Shown here: positions 1-12,889 of the stretch, piece by piece | How positions within the stretch are numbered: position 1 is the first letter of the stretch | How the letters are laid out: each line of letters begins with the position of its first letter | Assembly (NCBI GenBank): GCA_905250125.1 | Contig: CAJNOL010000004.1 | Location: forward strand, 186,001 to 250,000 | From: Rotaria sordida | Lineage: Eukaryota > Rotifera > Eurotatoria > Philodinida > Philodinidae | Direction of reading: 5' to 3' | Length of the DNA: 64,000 bases | The notes under the pieces: model-generated | The model's input: the letters and a program-made list of their open reading frames with translations, nothing else | The model's database searches: none | What the model was told of the DNA's origin: nothing | Translations under genes and position numbers: made by a program

Positions 1-3000
1 ACATAATTGCTTTTGGAATATAATCACGTGTCATTTTAGCAACTATTTGCATATATGATGATACTAATTTATTGATTGTTTCAACTTGTCGTTCCATATG
101 TGGGTCAATTGGACCAAGGTCAGCTGTTGCCTATTCATTAAAAAAATCATAAAAGGTCATTTTACGTATTTCTCTCTTGTTTTTGTTTTTTATGTTTACT
201 GTTGGATCTTCTGGTCGTTGTTCACGTTCAGGATAAACACCAGCACGTAAAAATGATGCTTTCCATGTATCAAGTTCATCAGTAGTATCAACTGATAATT
301 CCAGCATTTTATGTTCTTTATAAACATTTCTAAATTGAATTTTATATTAAAATCAATACAATAACAACAAAAAAAGTACTTACTTTCCTTCAGTATGGAA
401 TATTGCAAATTGTGGTCGTCTAGCCATAAAACCACCTTCAACATCACGAATTTTAAGATTTTCTAATGGTAACATATATTTTTTATCTTTTTCCTTGAAG
501 ACAAAACAAAAACACAGCAAATAAATAAAATATCTTATTATAAAAATCTCTATTACATACATCTGAATCTGTAAACCAAGATAGATTATCCGTTGATAAA
601 ACAAAGAAAAAATCTTTTGCTTGAAATAATTTAACACCAGTATGAACACGAAGAAATCCTTTACGAATAACCTAAATCCATAAAAAATTTCATTGAAAAA
701 AACAGACGGATTAATAATATATATATATTATTGTTTACAGTCTAACGACAATAGCAATGGTAAAAAGAATAACTTTTTTTTGTGTATTCTTGTAGGGTCA
801 TACGAATTTTATATTAACAATACAACAATTATACAGAAATCTCTACTATATAGATTTATTTTAATGTTAAACATACTTGTCCCTATAAAGAAGAAAATAG
901 AAATGTTGTTTTTTTTAGTTTTAATATTGAAGTACAAATGAAAATTATCAGTAAAATGTGTAGATAATTTCTAGACAAAAGAAATGATTGAATTTATTTA
1001 CCTGATTTGTTACATGTCGTTTAGTTTCACCGGAATTAGCGGATTTTTCTGCACTAAAAAATACAAAAAAAAAAAGATTACTAAATTGTAGGTGCACTTT
1101 TTCAGTTAACTATTCATACAGAAAAACAAAATTCCTATTTCAAAAAAATTGTATGTATATAACATTCCTTATGGAACGCACCAAGTTCAAAGTATCAATT
1201 ATATTATTTCATGAGACGGAAGAGGGAGCATAGAAGTTAATATGTATTATCATTCATTTTCTCTACACCTGCATAGTACTATATTCCAATTAATGTTGTT
1301 TGACTATCACAAATCGTGAGCAAAGCCAATAAAATCTCATTCTCAAAAAAACAACCTTGCTATTTTATTTTACATTTCGATTACATAGAATTTCTTTGAC
1401 AAGAAAACACTGATATCGACGAAATTTTCATATAAATTTAAGTATATACAGTTTCAATTTACTGACTACACCGACTCAATGTAGTTAGTGCATACTGACA
1501 CCAGTGTTCACGGAAGCATTGGAACATATTGCTACAAAAACGACATATTTTAATAGATTTAGTGCCTTAATGTTGCAGCAAACGCGAATGTCAATATAAT
1601 CAGTTCTTCAGTGATCATCGATTAGACAAGGGCAGAATTAACATTTTTTAAAATTGGAATCATCCGCCTCAAATTACGAATAGAACATCATTGGAAACAA
1701 CTACGACAGCATTGATGTACAGCAATAAATTAGGAATGAACAGAAATCACAAGAAGATAATGCAACAAATTTTCCTAACAACTACTGGGTTTTTTTTTAA
1801 ACTTTTGCAAGTGTAACTAAAAATGTAATTGTAAACTAATACATATGTATACTTCAACTGAAATGTATTTTTTTTTAAACTATTGTTTAAATAAATTTCT
1901 GAACAATTAATTTAACTCTTTGTAAAATGATAAAGAAAAATCTATTGTCTTTCATGAAAATACTTCCAATTCCAATATTCTTGTAACTTGAAATCAGAAT
2001 TAGCTTTATGTTTTTTTTTAGAATTTTGTCAGAGTCGACAGATCTTCAGCTGTTTTCCTATCGGAATCGTCCATCCTTAACATCAATGCTAGTCTATCCT
2101 GTTTCAGTGACTCATTCTTCAGTATTTACATCAAGCCTACCTATTACTATGTAAATCTTTTTCTTAATCTGCTCTTGCTAATCATAGAGAGATCTTAATT
2201 CTTCGGAAATGTAATAAAAGAAAGTAGTATATATATATTATAACAAGACGTCATTGATATATCATTATATCAATAATGTCTGTCACAACCTTTGACTTTT
2301 CCATAGTTACGTCTATGGGGATCCAAATGTTTATCCCTATCTTTCAACATTCATTTTACATCGTATTTCATATCGAAATTTCTGAAACTAACTTAGCAAA
2401 TCCAATAAAATCTTCATTATTTGTATTAATATATGCTAATTGTGTTTGAATATAAGCCGAACATGCTTGTTTTGTAGCTATTTCTCGATCTTTAAGATAT
2501 TGTGTAAGTAAATCTCCTGTTGCTTGTTGTAATAAAGGATAACGTTTCATCTAAAATAATATAAAAAAAACAGAATTTTTTTGTTTTTCTATATCAATGA
2601 AAAACTAAAGCATACTTTACTAGTTGCTTCATGAACAATTGAAACTAATTCAGATGCAACCATATCAACACATTTCATAATTGGTTCTTCAAATTTAGAT
2701 ATTTGCATTTGAACTATATATTCAAATGCTTCATCTGGTGTAAAAAGACCTGATCTAGAATAAATAAGAAATATTTATTTTAATTTTCAAAAATCAACTG
2801 AAATCATACCGAAAACCACGAATATTTTTTATAGCAAGAACTGTTTGATTACGCATATCTTTATCTTGTAATTCAACCTATTCAAAATTGATTTATTTTA
2901 TTTTATTTTTTTAAATAAAAATTCTTTTTATTTTTCTGTACTTTAATTAATTCAAATGGAAAACGTTCACGAAATATATTTGCAATACGTGCACCACCTG

Positions 3001-5726
3001 TTAATGTTTTTAAATCAGCTTCTTTTAAATTATTACCTTGTAATGCTGTATCAAAATCTTCACGTAATTCATGAGTTAATCTAAAAATTATATAGATATA
3101 TACATTTTTTTTTTGTTGTGTTTAAGAATAATATTTATTGTTTTTTTTTTGTGTCATTTACCCAACAAGTGCTTTTGTATCTGATGTTGATGAAGTGTCA
3201 TATATAGCTGTTGCACGATATTCAGCAACTTCTTTAGATAAATCACGAAATCGTCCTTGTAATTCACGTTTTAAATCCGGTAAACATTTAAGAATATGTT
3301 CAGTTAATTGTAAACTAAGTGTACGTTGTAAATATGGAACACCCATTCGATCAGCAATATCACTAAAAATAAAAATCTTTCTTTCTTTTTTTTTTTGTTC
3401 AATTAAATATTTTTGTTTTACCGATAAGCTGATTCAGTCGCAAAGAATTGTCGTTCGTGTTCAAGTGCACCTGGAATATCTAATTCTTTTGCTACTCGGC
3501 CATGTTCATCGAGACGGTTACCACGAAGTACAACACCAATAAAGCCTAAATTAAATTTGAATGTTTTAATTTTCTAATAAAATATTTTCTTTTAAAATAA
3601 TTCACCTCGTTCAAGTACGACAACTTTATTTAAAAGTACCTCACGAGCATTATGTCCTTTACCCATCATATCAAGTTTAGTTAGCACACCAATTGTACGT
3701 TTACCCATTGGATCTCGACTACGTGCCATAACTAAAGCATCGGATGTAACAAGATCAATATTAGCTGGTGTTACAGCTAATATAAGACAATTTTCATTGC
3801 TTATATATTCAATGATAATATCATCAATTTTTTTTACTATATCAGGCGGTTGTCCTTGAGATGGAACTTTAACCATACCCGGTAAATCAACCAGTGTAAG
3901 ATTAACAACTAAATAGAAATAAAAAACATTAAATGACACGTATCTGAGAGAGAATAAATAAAAATTCAAATAATTCAGATTCACTCATTAGAGAAGAAAA
4001 AGTTTTCATGGGAAAACCGACAGTTAATATGTGATTCAATCACATATAGCATCGCGCAAGCATGAGAGTGGCATGTGAAAAACGAAGATTCATCCCATGA
4101 AATGACTTCGAGGTGATCTTGCTGATACATGATATTTTAATGTTGACATGCAAATTTTGAATTTATCGAAATGTCACGAAAAGATAAAAACTAAATTTAT
4201 TATCGTACAGCGAAAGTTGCAACAGACAAAAGTTGCAAAATAAGGAAAAAATATAGAAGATTATGAAAAAACTTTTAAAGGAACTACGTGCAAGATTTTA
4301 CGCTCAATTAGAATAGTTCATTAAACATTCGCATTTTATACTTATATCTAATGTTTCTTGTCGTTGAGTAGATTGTTTTTAACAAACTACCAACAACAAA
4401 ATGCTTGCTTATAGTATAAGAATAGATGCTTATAATACAAATAAAAATTCAATATGAAATGTTGATACATTGTGGGATTTTTTTATAATATTGAATTACG
4501 TCTATGACGAGAAAAAGAATCCAAAAATTACAATGTGAACTAAATAATGCATCCGATGAAGTATAGAATGATCTATTAACAAATCTTGTTCATGAATGTA
4601 TTTTTTTAAAATCTCACATAGTGTATTCACATACGTATATATCTACATCAATTTGTTTTAACCATAAACTATATTTTATATAAAAAATACGACTCATAAG
4701 TATTTGGTCATGGTAGAAAGACGTAGAATGTGGCACTAAAACGAAAAATTTCCTCTGTTATCAAAATATAGAAAAAGTCTGATACACTTTTTTTTTTACT
4801 CGTACATGCCAAGAATAGAAGCAATTTTCATTTTAAAAAAGTAATAGATCGTATAATTAAAAAAAATAACAAGTTGTTTCAATGTTTTCTATTTTATAAA
4901 TAAATCACAGAAGTTGTATACGAAGCTTAGATTCTTATTGCTACATGACGAATATTTCTTCTAACGAGTGTTGACACATGCAGAAAGATTCTGTATGTCT
5001 TTTATTTAATAATGAAAATCGAATGAATGACATGTATCTTTCGCTAGATGAAACGACATTAGTCGTCATCTTTTTCTCCTTTATATAGATTTTCTGATAG
5101 TTAATTGAATTATTAAAAACATTATGATTTCTTACCATGTGGTGAAAAAATCGTCAAATTAATGGGTAAATTAGAAACGCCCATATCGTCACGTACGATT
5201 GTTTTTGTATCATTCTCAATTTCAGCTCGAATCTCAGCATAATTTACAAATCTTTGTTGTGGTTTATGTCCAAACACACCATATTCTATTTAATAAAAAC
5301 AACAAACAAAATTTTTATTAATTCAATCAATTTTTTTTCAAACATACCTTGGCCTTGTGATGAAATCAATTGAAGAACAAGAGGTCGTTTAGTAACCATA
5401 CTTCCACCGCGAGGAAGAAAATCTCTATAAAGACAATGTTTATTTAAAAAATAAAAAAGAATGTATTAACATCTATACCGGCCAACAATATTTTCAAGTA
5501 CTGAACTTTTACCAGCTGATTGAGCACCAACTACTACTATTTGTGGTAGTGACAATGTTAATTTTGCATTGGCAGTGGTAAATATTTGTTGAAGTTGATT
5601 GATCATTGGAATCAATAATTCCATATCTAACGAAAACAAACAAAAAAAATCATTTAAATAAATTCTCAAATTTTTGTTTTAATATAAACAAAATGATTTA
5701 CTTGGATTGCCTGCTTGAGTCGCCAT
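1..5726 (-). CDS. DNM: Classical dynamin (DNM1/2/3 type), 3' end outside window
   Basis: Large GTPase that pinches off endocytic vesicles at the plasma membrane. Sixteen exons are visible: 5726-5702, 5626-5479, 5424-5348, 5285-5136, 3908-3606, 3545-3422, 3362-3162, 3080-2942, 2877-2810, 2754-2616, 2550-2393, 1053-1002, 671-561, 493-384, 329-200 and 130-<1. All have GT..AG borders and consistent phase, giving 688 residues so far. The P-loop GAQSAGKS is at 42-49, switch motif DLPG at 141-144 and TKLD at 210-213. The stalk follows, ending in [15 protein letters not shown] domain spans about 529-645 ([18 protein letters not shown], then [14 protein letters not shown]). GED begins with HMERQVETI. 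The PH domain makes this a classical dynamin, not DRP1. The remaining GED and any proline-rich tail lie outside. The first coding exon is only 25 nt. Two introns are long (5135-3909 and 2392-1054); the others are mostly near 60 bp. Confidence 0.96.
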
Positions 5727-6273
5727 GGCTAATAAATCTGAAAATAAAATATTTCAATAAAATTTATATACAGATATATTTATAGTTATTTGAATAAAAA
5801 TGATATTTTTGTTTTTGTTTTTTCTTTTATATTTATATACTTCTATTTATTTTCTTGCTTATCATAATGATAACAATGTAGATATATTTAGTGATTGAGT
5901 TAAGTTGTATGTTCTCACATGAAAAGAAAAAAGAAAGAGACTTCCGTTTCATACTGAGACAAGATTTAATCATGTGTTATCTTTTTTTTTCTGTTTATTT
6001 ATTTAGTTATTGATTTTTCTTGAAAACCAATAGAACAAAAACTAAACAATCTAGATGGCGCCTGTGATAAAATACGAGTTAAATAGATAAGGAAATACTT
6101 GATGAATATGTAAATTGAAAAGTAAGATATCTAAAAGAGAAAATTAAATCATCATAATCTTTATGTTGTAAAAACAAAATAAAAAAATCAGAAGATCAAA
6201 AAAATACTTTCTAAAGTTTTCTTTTCTTATTCTAATTTTTCTGTTATTTAATGATAAAAATTTAAAATTTATC
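5727..6273. other. Intergenic: dynamin 5' flank / AKR 3' flank
   Basis: AT-rich spacer between two genes on the minus strand. It should hold the dynamin promoter and 5' UTR and the downstream end of the aldo-keto reductase gene. I see no confident core-promoter motif, ORF or repeat. Confidence 0.6.
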
Positions 6274-7559
6274 CTACGAATGACCAAGAATACGACGAGG
6301 TTGATATAATTCTTCTAAACTTTTGATTTCTTCATCGGAAAGTTTAATACTAGTTGCTGCAACAGCTTCTTCAAGTTGATACATTTTTGTAGCACCAATA
6401 ATCGGTGCACATACACCAGGTTTTGATAAAATCCATGCAAGTGCAAGTTGAATTGGTTTAACTTGTTTTTTTTCTGCAACTGTTTTCAAACGTTCAACAA
6501 TTTCAAAATCATTATCTGCATAATATAAATTATGACCATATTCATCTGTTTGTGCTCGTTTTGTAGCTGAAGTTGTTTCATTATTTTCTTTATTTAAATC
6601 AGTTTTACTTCGATTTCCTGCTAAAAACCCACGAGCAAATGGTGACCATGGAATAAGACCAACGCCTTGATCAATACATAATGGAATCATTTCACGTTCT
6701 TCTTCACGATAGATAAGCTTTCAAAAAAAAAAAAATAGAAACAAGAAAATTTGATTTCTATAATTTATATTTTAAATTACATTATAATGATTTTGCATGG
6801 AAATAAATTTTGTCCATCCTCTTTTTTCTGCTATATATTGAGCTTTAGCAAATTGCCAGGCATACATCGACGAAGCACCAATATAACGAACCTAATATTA
6901 GAAAAAAAAAACAAAATAATCTATATTTGATTTTCAATATGAATAAATACTTTGCCTGATCTAACAAGATCGTTTAAAGCTTCCATCGTTTCTTCTACAA
7001 ATAGATATGATTAATGTAGAAAAAAAAATTAATTTGTTGTTACCAATAGGTGTTTGTTTATCGAAACGATGAATTTGATAAAGATCAATATAATCCATAT
7101 TTAATCTTTTTAAACTAGCATCACATGCTTCAAAAATATGTTTACGACTAAGACCTGTACGATTTGGACCATCGACAACTGGATGAAATAGTTTAGTAGC
7201 TACAACAATTTCTTCTCGAACAGCCATATCATTTAAAGTTCGACCAGTAATTTCTTCACTGATACCCAATGAATACTAAATGGAATAAAATAAAAATAAT
7301 TTTTTTTTGTAATAATGAATTTTCTACCATGTCAGCTGTATCAAAGAAATTAATTCCAAGTTCTAATGCTCGTTTCACAAATGGACGTGCTTCTTGTTCT
7401 TCAAGTACCCATTCACGCCATTTTTTTGATCCATAAGTCATCATACCCAAACAAATTCGTGAAACTTGCAAACCACTATTACCTAATCGTACATATGGTA
7501 TGCCACTTTTTTTTCATACCTTCAACGACTGAGATCTTTTGATTGTCATTGGAAGCCAT
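6274..7559 (-). CDS. Aldo-keto reductase (NADPH-dependent oxidoreductase)
   Basis: Reduces carbonyl substrates with NADPH in a TIM-barrel fold; the substrate is unknown. Exons: 7559-7328, 7275-7044, 6994-6951, 6891-6781 and 6717-6274, about 353 residues if the frame is intact. The catalytic tetrad is visible: Asp in FFDTAD and Tyr in the following MYS (split across the first intron), Lys in VVATK, and His in LYQIH. The C-terminal cofactor region includes PIIGATK. Exon 1 has a frame conflict. The start ATG reads [14 protein letters not shown], then an A8 run at 7507-7514 shifts it out of the frame encoding the conserved [21 protein letters not shown] region. Either one A is extra, or a 37-nt intron (GTATG..TTAG) is removed, which also restores frame. 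The WREWVL block recalls fungal and bacterial AKRs, so horizontal origin is possible but unproven. Confidence 0.85.
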
Positions 7560-8696
7560 GTTAATACCGTAGATAAATTGTAACAAGAAAATAATATTCT
7601 AAAAAAAAAAACTCAATGAAAATAAGAAAGTACAGATATTTGTCATGTTATTCTTGTTAAAGAATTGTTTTTCGACGTGATACAAGGGGTAGTTTCATTG
7701 CTTTTTCTTTGTTTTTCTTTTCATTTGTGTCATTCTTCCTACAACCATGTTAGTAAACCTTTCTATTTGCTTTAGAAGAAAAGCATGCAATGAGAATATA
7801 TGAAACGGAAATAAAAGCAGAAGAGATAGATGCCTAGAAGGAGTATATGTACTACCCTATTATTTGAAAACTTTCATCTCTACTCTGTAGAAACACGATA
7901 AATTACATTGTGTTTGCATGTTTCTTAAAACATCACTATCTATAGCCCGCCATACAACACGTTTAGTGCAAAGATAGTAAAATATAAAAGATAAACATGA
8001 TGAGTCATACTTCTATAAATTACCCTCTATATCAACAATGTGTATCGAAATTGACGTGATAGTGCAATTGCAAACTATTACTGTATAATTTTTTTGTCAG
8101 ACGATCAATTATGATATTTAGAAATAATGAAAGTTCTCTTTTCAAGGTCAAATTTTGATTTATTCTTGGTTTATTTATTGTTTTATTGAGTACTTTGTCC
8201 CTTTTACTTCTTCAATATATGACATTTTTTTTGAAGTACACCAATAGAAAATTAAAAATTACAATAATCGAAAGAAAAAAAAAAGAGAGAAACGCAGAAA
8301 AATTCGGAAAAAGAAACAGCTTATATCCTGAAAAAAAGGTGTGACTGTTATTTAGCATGTTAATGGTTTTAATGCTTTGGATCAAATATATCTTTGCAGT
8401 TAGTTACTTTCAATTATTTCGATAGACTTTTCTTTAACAAAACTTGATTTATTCTTTAAATTATATTCAACATTTTTTTTTCAAAGATCAAAAATTATTC
8501 TTGTCTATATTTGTTGGTATAATTTTACATATGATTCTTAATTCTTTTCACTTCGTCACACATATTCTTATGACCTTTCTAATTCTTCTTTTACGGTGCG
8601 AAGCAGTGTACAGAAGTCGGTTGCTAATCTTTTTTTCTCGACACAGAACTCGACATCATTATTTTGTGTCATGATGATCTAAAGACCGGAGGTGTA
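7560..8696. other. Intergenic, no gene seen
   Basis: AT-rich DNA upstream of the aldo-keto reductase. The short open frames here have no recognisable motif, no paired splice sites and no coding-like codon use. I see nothing else in it. Confidence 0.5.
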
Positions 8697-8805
8697 GGAT
8701 TTTCATTCAAACGTTGTTACAGAATTCCATATTCCTACACAATCATGTGTTTTTTCGAAACTTCGATATGAAGTTCCATTCGCTCCGCAAAATGACGATT
8801 TTGAA
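8697..8805 (+). repeat. Dispersed repeat, copy 1
   Basis: About 100 bp that aligns in the same orientation with 35697-35815. Shared blocks include a CAAACGTTGTTACA / GAAACGTTATTACA pair, a TTTTTTCGAA block and an ATTCGCTCC(G/A)CAAAATG block. Similarity fades outside. No terminal repeats or target duplication could be defined, so the class is unknown. Confidence 0.55.
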
Positions 8806-9185
8806 GTGAGAACTGTGTGCTTTTTTTCAGCTAATGGAAAGGAGACTGGCGGTCATAAGGCAATATCAAAAACGAATTTCATTAGAAACAGTCATTAAAT
8901 CAAATGTTGCTGGCATCTTTCGAAGTTTTCGTTATATCAAAGATCATCAACCGAAATTTAAAATGTATTCATCAATTTCGTGTCTTAAACGAAACTTAAA
9001 TTATGATGACTACCCATGAATATAATTGATTTAATTTACTTTCTGGTTGACAAAAGTTGTTATGCATTCTTACAGGACGCATAATACTAGCTAAGTACAT
9101 GTCTGTTTTTCATTGATTAGATGAAAACCAGATCATAGTTTTGTACTAATTCGGAAAGTATTTATCATGCATACGCTGACCAGAA

Positions 9186-9206
9186 TGTGGGTGTGAGTGT
9201 GGATCT
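9186..9206 (+). repeat. Telomere-like TGTGGG-type tract
   Basis: Three successive TGTGNN hexamers (TGTGGG, TGTGAG, TGTGGA). As I recall, bdelloid telomeres are built of TGTGGG, so this could be a degenerate interstitial telomeric seed. It is too short to be sure. Confidence 0.35.
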
Positions 9207-9370
9207 TTGCTTAAATTACAGTCACACTCTTTTATCGTCTAAAACCTATATCCCATTATACTTTTATTCGTCAATGATACTTTTATCATAGCAATAAAAT
9301 CTTGACAAAAAATTATAATTCGTATAATGTTTTAGAACTTGTTTAGTATGGATAGAATAGATATAAAGAG

Positions 9371-9447
9371 TAAAGGGTATGTGGATTTGGATGTAGGTAT
9401 GGGTGGGTGCAGATAAAATGAGACACCGACACCGACACCTGCACCCT
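9371..9447. repeat. GT-rich / AC-rich inverted tract
   Basis: A GT-rich run (ending GGTATGGGTGGGTGCAG) is followed within about 20 bp by CACCGACACCGACACCTGCACCC. GGGTGCAG and CTGCACCC can pair as a stem. Similar G/T-rich ends recur at 12297-12350, 35060-35075 and 38667-39057, suggesting a shared repeat end. Confidence 0.35.
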
Positions 9448-10201
9448 CTCTTCCTTTGAAGTTCACGTTTCGATAAACATAAATGTTCGCTTGTTTCTTA
9501 AAATACGCGCTTTTTTTTACCCAAGTTCCGGTTTCTTTTCTGATCTCCACCACTGTTTACATGTTGAAACATGTGAGTTCGATAGAAGAGACACTAACTG
9601 TATTTCATCTAAGTGGCATTCAAAAATTCGTCTTCTAATTGAAAATTTCCAGATGAGGATATTATAAAAATGTTGAGCCTACCTCTGTAATGTAGCTAGG
9701 GGCTCAGACTACTCCTAGCCCAAAACCTAGGCTCTGCTACTAGTCTGTTCTAGAATCAAAACGGTTCGCCGTCTATGAATCTTTTATTCAATTAAAAATA
9801 GATGATGCCAGTTATCGAATGTAAAAAAATGGTTAGATTCTATGATGCTTCTACAGTGTTTTTTTCAATTATGGTAGTGTCAAATTCATAATAAACGGTC
9901 CAGACTTGAGTCTCCGTTTTCATTTATTTAGAGCTATCTAACTCTCCCTAGTCACTATTATATCATCACTCACTTGTCAATTGGATTACTATTGATTAGT
10001 TTTAAATTAATATCCAATACGCTGAGTAGACAAACAATTTTATATATCTTGCTTCTTCTTATTATTTATATTGAATAAAATTAATTTGATAACACAAATA
10101 ATTGCATGTCAATCATATCGTTAAATTCTCGTTTAACATCTCTGATTGTTTTTATAAAACGTTCAGTAGTTATTGGATTTAGTTTTGATTTGGCAAATGA
10201 A

Positions 10202-11676
10202 ATGAAAGTGTTGAATGACAATAAATAATTTAAAAAGGCACTTGAATTATTTGATAAATACAATTAAAATGATATTAAAACATTTTTGAATTTTATCATT
10301 ACGCACGCTTTGAAAGCATGTGCTAATATGGAAGATCTTCAACGTGGCTCGACTATTCATCGTCTCATTTCATCATGTATAAAAGATGATTATTACATAT
10401 CAGCATCATTAATTCATTTGTATAGTAAGTTTCAAAAAGAAATTGTTTTCTTTTTTTTTTCTTTTTGTCTAATATATAGTGCAGTGTGGTGATATAATAA
10501 ATGCTCTATTATTATTCGATACAACAACAAAAAAAAACATTATCAATGTATAGAGCAATGATGAAAGGTAACAATTGTTATATTTCTAAGTATATTTAAT
10601 CAGATATTTCTTAAAGGTTATATAAAAAATAATCAACCAAATAAAGCAATTGATCCTTTCAATGAAATTAAAAACCCTAATGAAATTATTATAAATCTTT
10701 TATTTAATGCTTGTGCTCAACAGAAGAATCATTAAATTTAGTAAAAAAAAGTTTCAGAAGAAATTCCAAAATCTTTTCATTCAGCTTTTCTTCTTTCAAC
10801 TTCTCTATTTGATGCATTGATTAAATGTAGTGATTGTTCAAATGCAGAAATAGTTTTTACAAAAATAACAAAATCTATAACTCATTATGGAAATCTAATG
10901 AATGGATTTAATAAAGAAAATAATACTTTAAAAACATTAAATTTATTTAATCAAATGAAACTTGATGGTTTTGTATTAGATTTAATTATTTATCTTTGTG
11001 TTCTAAAGGCTTTATCGAAAATTGGTGATGAGTCAATATGTCAAAGTATAGTTAAACAAATTCCTTATTCTTTTCTTGTTGATAATAATATTCAAAATGC
11101 ATTAATCGATATGTGAGTAAGGTTAAAATAAATTTTATTTGAATATTTTTTCCTCTGGAAAAAAAAATATATGTCTTCAGAGCAAAGCGGGCTGTGTCGA
11201 TCAAGCCAAACAAATTTTTGAAAAAATTTTTCAACCAAATGATATTGGATACACATCAATGAGTCTGTTTTTCTGATTTTTTTCTCTGAACAAAAAACAA
11301 TATCCTATTTTTTTGTTGATAATTAGTTAATTGTTACGGTGTAAGTGAAATGAGTATTCAAGCAATTGAACTTTATCGTAAAATACCAACAGAATAAATT
11401 AATGAAATAACACATGTTTGTATTCTAAATGCATGTTCACATTTAGGACTTGTGGATGGAGCCCGTTCAATATTCAAAAATATTCAAATTAAACCAGAGC
11501 AAATTTATGACACTATGGTATATGAGAAAGATTATTTTTAGCAATTTGAATAATTTTCTATTCATGTATTAATTTAGATCAATTGTCTTAGTCGTGCATC
11601 CTTTTTTGATGAAACACAAGAACTAATTGATGAATATGAATGTTATCATTCACCTGTATCAACCATGTATTGTAAG
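10202..11676 (+). pseudogene. Plant-type PPR (pentatricopeptide repeat) protein, decayed
   Basis: Relic of a gene encoding 35-residue helical-hairpin repeats that bind RNA. Successive segments match plant PLS-class PPR style: ALKACANMEDLQRGSTIH, QCGDIINALLLFD, GYIKNNQPNKAID, LFNACAQ, NIQNALID, GCVDQAKQIFEKI, ILNACSHLGLVDGARSIF, then CLSRASFFDETQELIDEYE. Small introns with GT..AG ends remain (for example about 10423-10477 and 11521-11577). The frame is broken many times: TAA at 10226, 10265, 10733 and about 11395, a shift near 10540, and another in the A8 run at about 10741. Homology ends after the exon at 11578-11676, and no DYW or E domain is seen downstream. Such genes are known in bdelloid rotifers, probably by transfer from plants; that origin is established knowledge plus inference, not shown here. 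Confidence 0.85.
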
Positions 11677-12889
11677 TATCTTTTGATCAATTGATCGATA
11701 TCACAATTAAGAGTTAAATATTTTTCTATTGATTTTTAGTTGAAAAAAGATTTAGACTAGATGTTCACTCTATTTTTCTTTAATATTTCGTCAATTGAAA
11801 AAAAAACATTTTCCTATTTTCTTGACATGTGAAGACTTTCGTTTCTTTGATAATTTAAAATTTAATTAAGAGCAAAGAGAAATTATATAACTATTTAGTT
11901 TTTCATTATGTACATTGATCTTAATATTTAGGATTTGCTTTCATTTCATTGAAAAATCAAGATTTACTAAATAATTTACCTGTTTCATCGATACTTTTTT
12001 TTATTCAGTAGTATTGTATGAGAGAAAGGTATTGCTGTAATAGAAATGAGGATATAATTCAATAGTTTATAAGATAGTAACAATAAAATATTAATGTAGG
12101 TTTTTACCAATTATTTTACTAATCTTATCAAAATATTCATCTAATGACAAATAACTTTTTTTCATGTTGTTTCATTAAATCAAGAATTTCGTTGACTCCG
12201 AAAAATAATTTTTTTTTATTTCGTGCAGACTTGTTTATATTGTTGTTAACTTGTTACATCGTACATTAAGTCGATGATGTCAGCCATCCAATCCAGATGT
12301 GAGTGTGTGGAAGTAGAAATGCCTAACACTTACATCGACACTTATACCCGCTAATTGAAAGCTTTTTTCTGGTCTTTTTACTGATGGTAATGTTCATTTT
12401 AAAAGTGTCGGATAGTATCATTACTGTTTAGTTTATTTCTTTACTTTCAAGGCAAGATTTCTTCAGTAAAGTGCTGAGATTGTTCAGGAAAAAAACATTG
12501 TATCGACGAAAAGGGAAACAAATTCTGCCGATGAAATGAGCTAATTAAGAGAATTTTTGATGAAACAAGACAATACCCAGTATCTAAAAGTATATTTTAC
12601 AATGGAAAACAAATAAAGAAAAAATCGCTTTGATCGAAGACTTTAAATTTACTCAGTGAATGTCTTAATAAAAAAACGTTTGTTTCTTTCTCGCTAGAGA
12701 ACTTCTTCAGATGTTTCCTTCCGATATCAGTGTTTTTTTGCTTATAGATATTGCATAGTGTTCTAAGAAAAATCCTAAAAGGATTCGAGTTCCTATTAAA
12801 ATATGACTAAACTATCGAATTTTTAAGAAAACTATGAAATAGAAGAGATCATTTCAATCAATTGAAATGATTATTTTTTCTTGTATATG
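11677..12889. other. Intergenic, downstream of the PPR relic
   Basis: AT-rich DNA with no supported gene. If the PPR gene once had a C-terminal deaminase-like part, it should lie here, but no trace is readable. A short GT-rich motif sits at about 12297-12315 and its AC-rich counterpart near 12340. Confidence 0.5.

Larger units (their letters stand above)
8806..10201. other. Intergenic with GT-rich tracts
   Basis: There is no supported gene. A 61-codon open frame at 8834-9019 has no recognisable domain. The stretch holds two GT-rich tracts (annotated separately) just upstream of the PPR relic. Confidence 0.5.

Noticed and set aside
3138..3542. 134-codon open frame on the plus strand
   Set aside because: Antisense shadow of dynamin exons 6 and 7, which are certain from protein motifs and splice sites.
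4027..4047. ATATGTGATT-C-AATCACATAT palindrome in a dynamin intron
   Set aside because: Perfect but short and AT-rich; expected occasionally by chance and with no further context.
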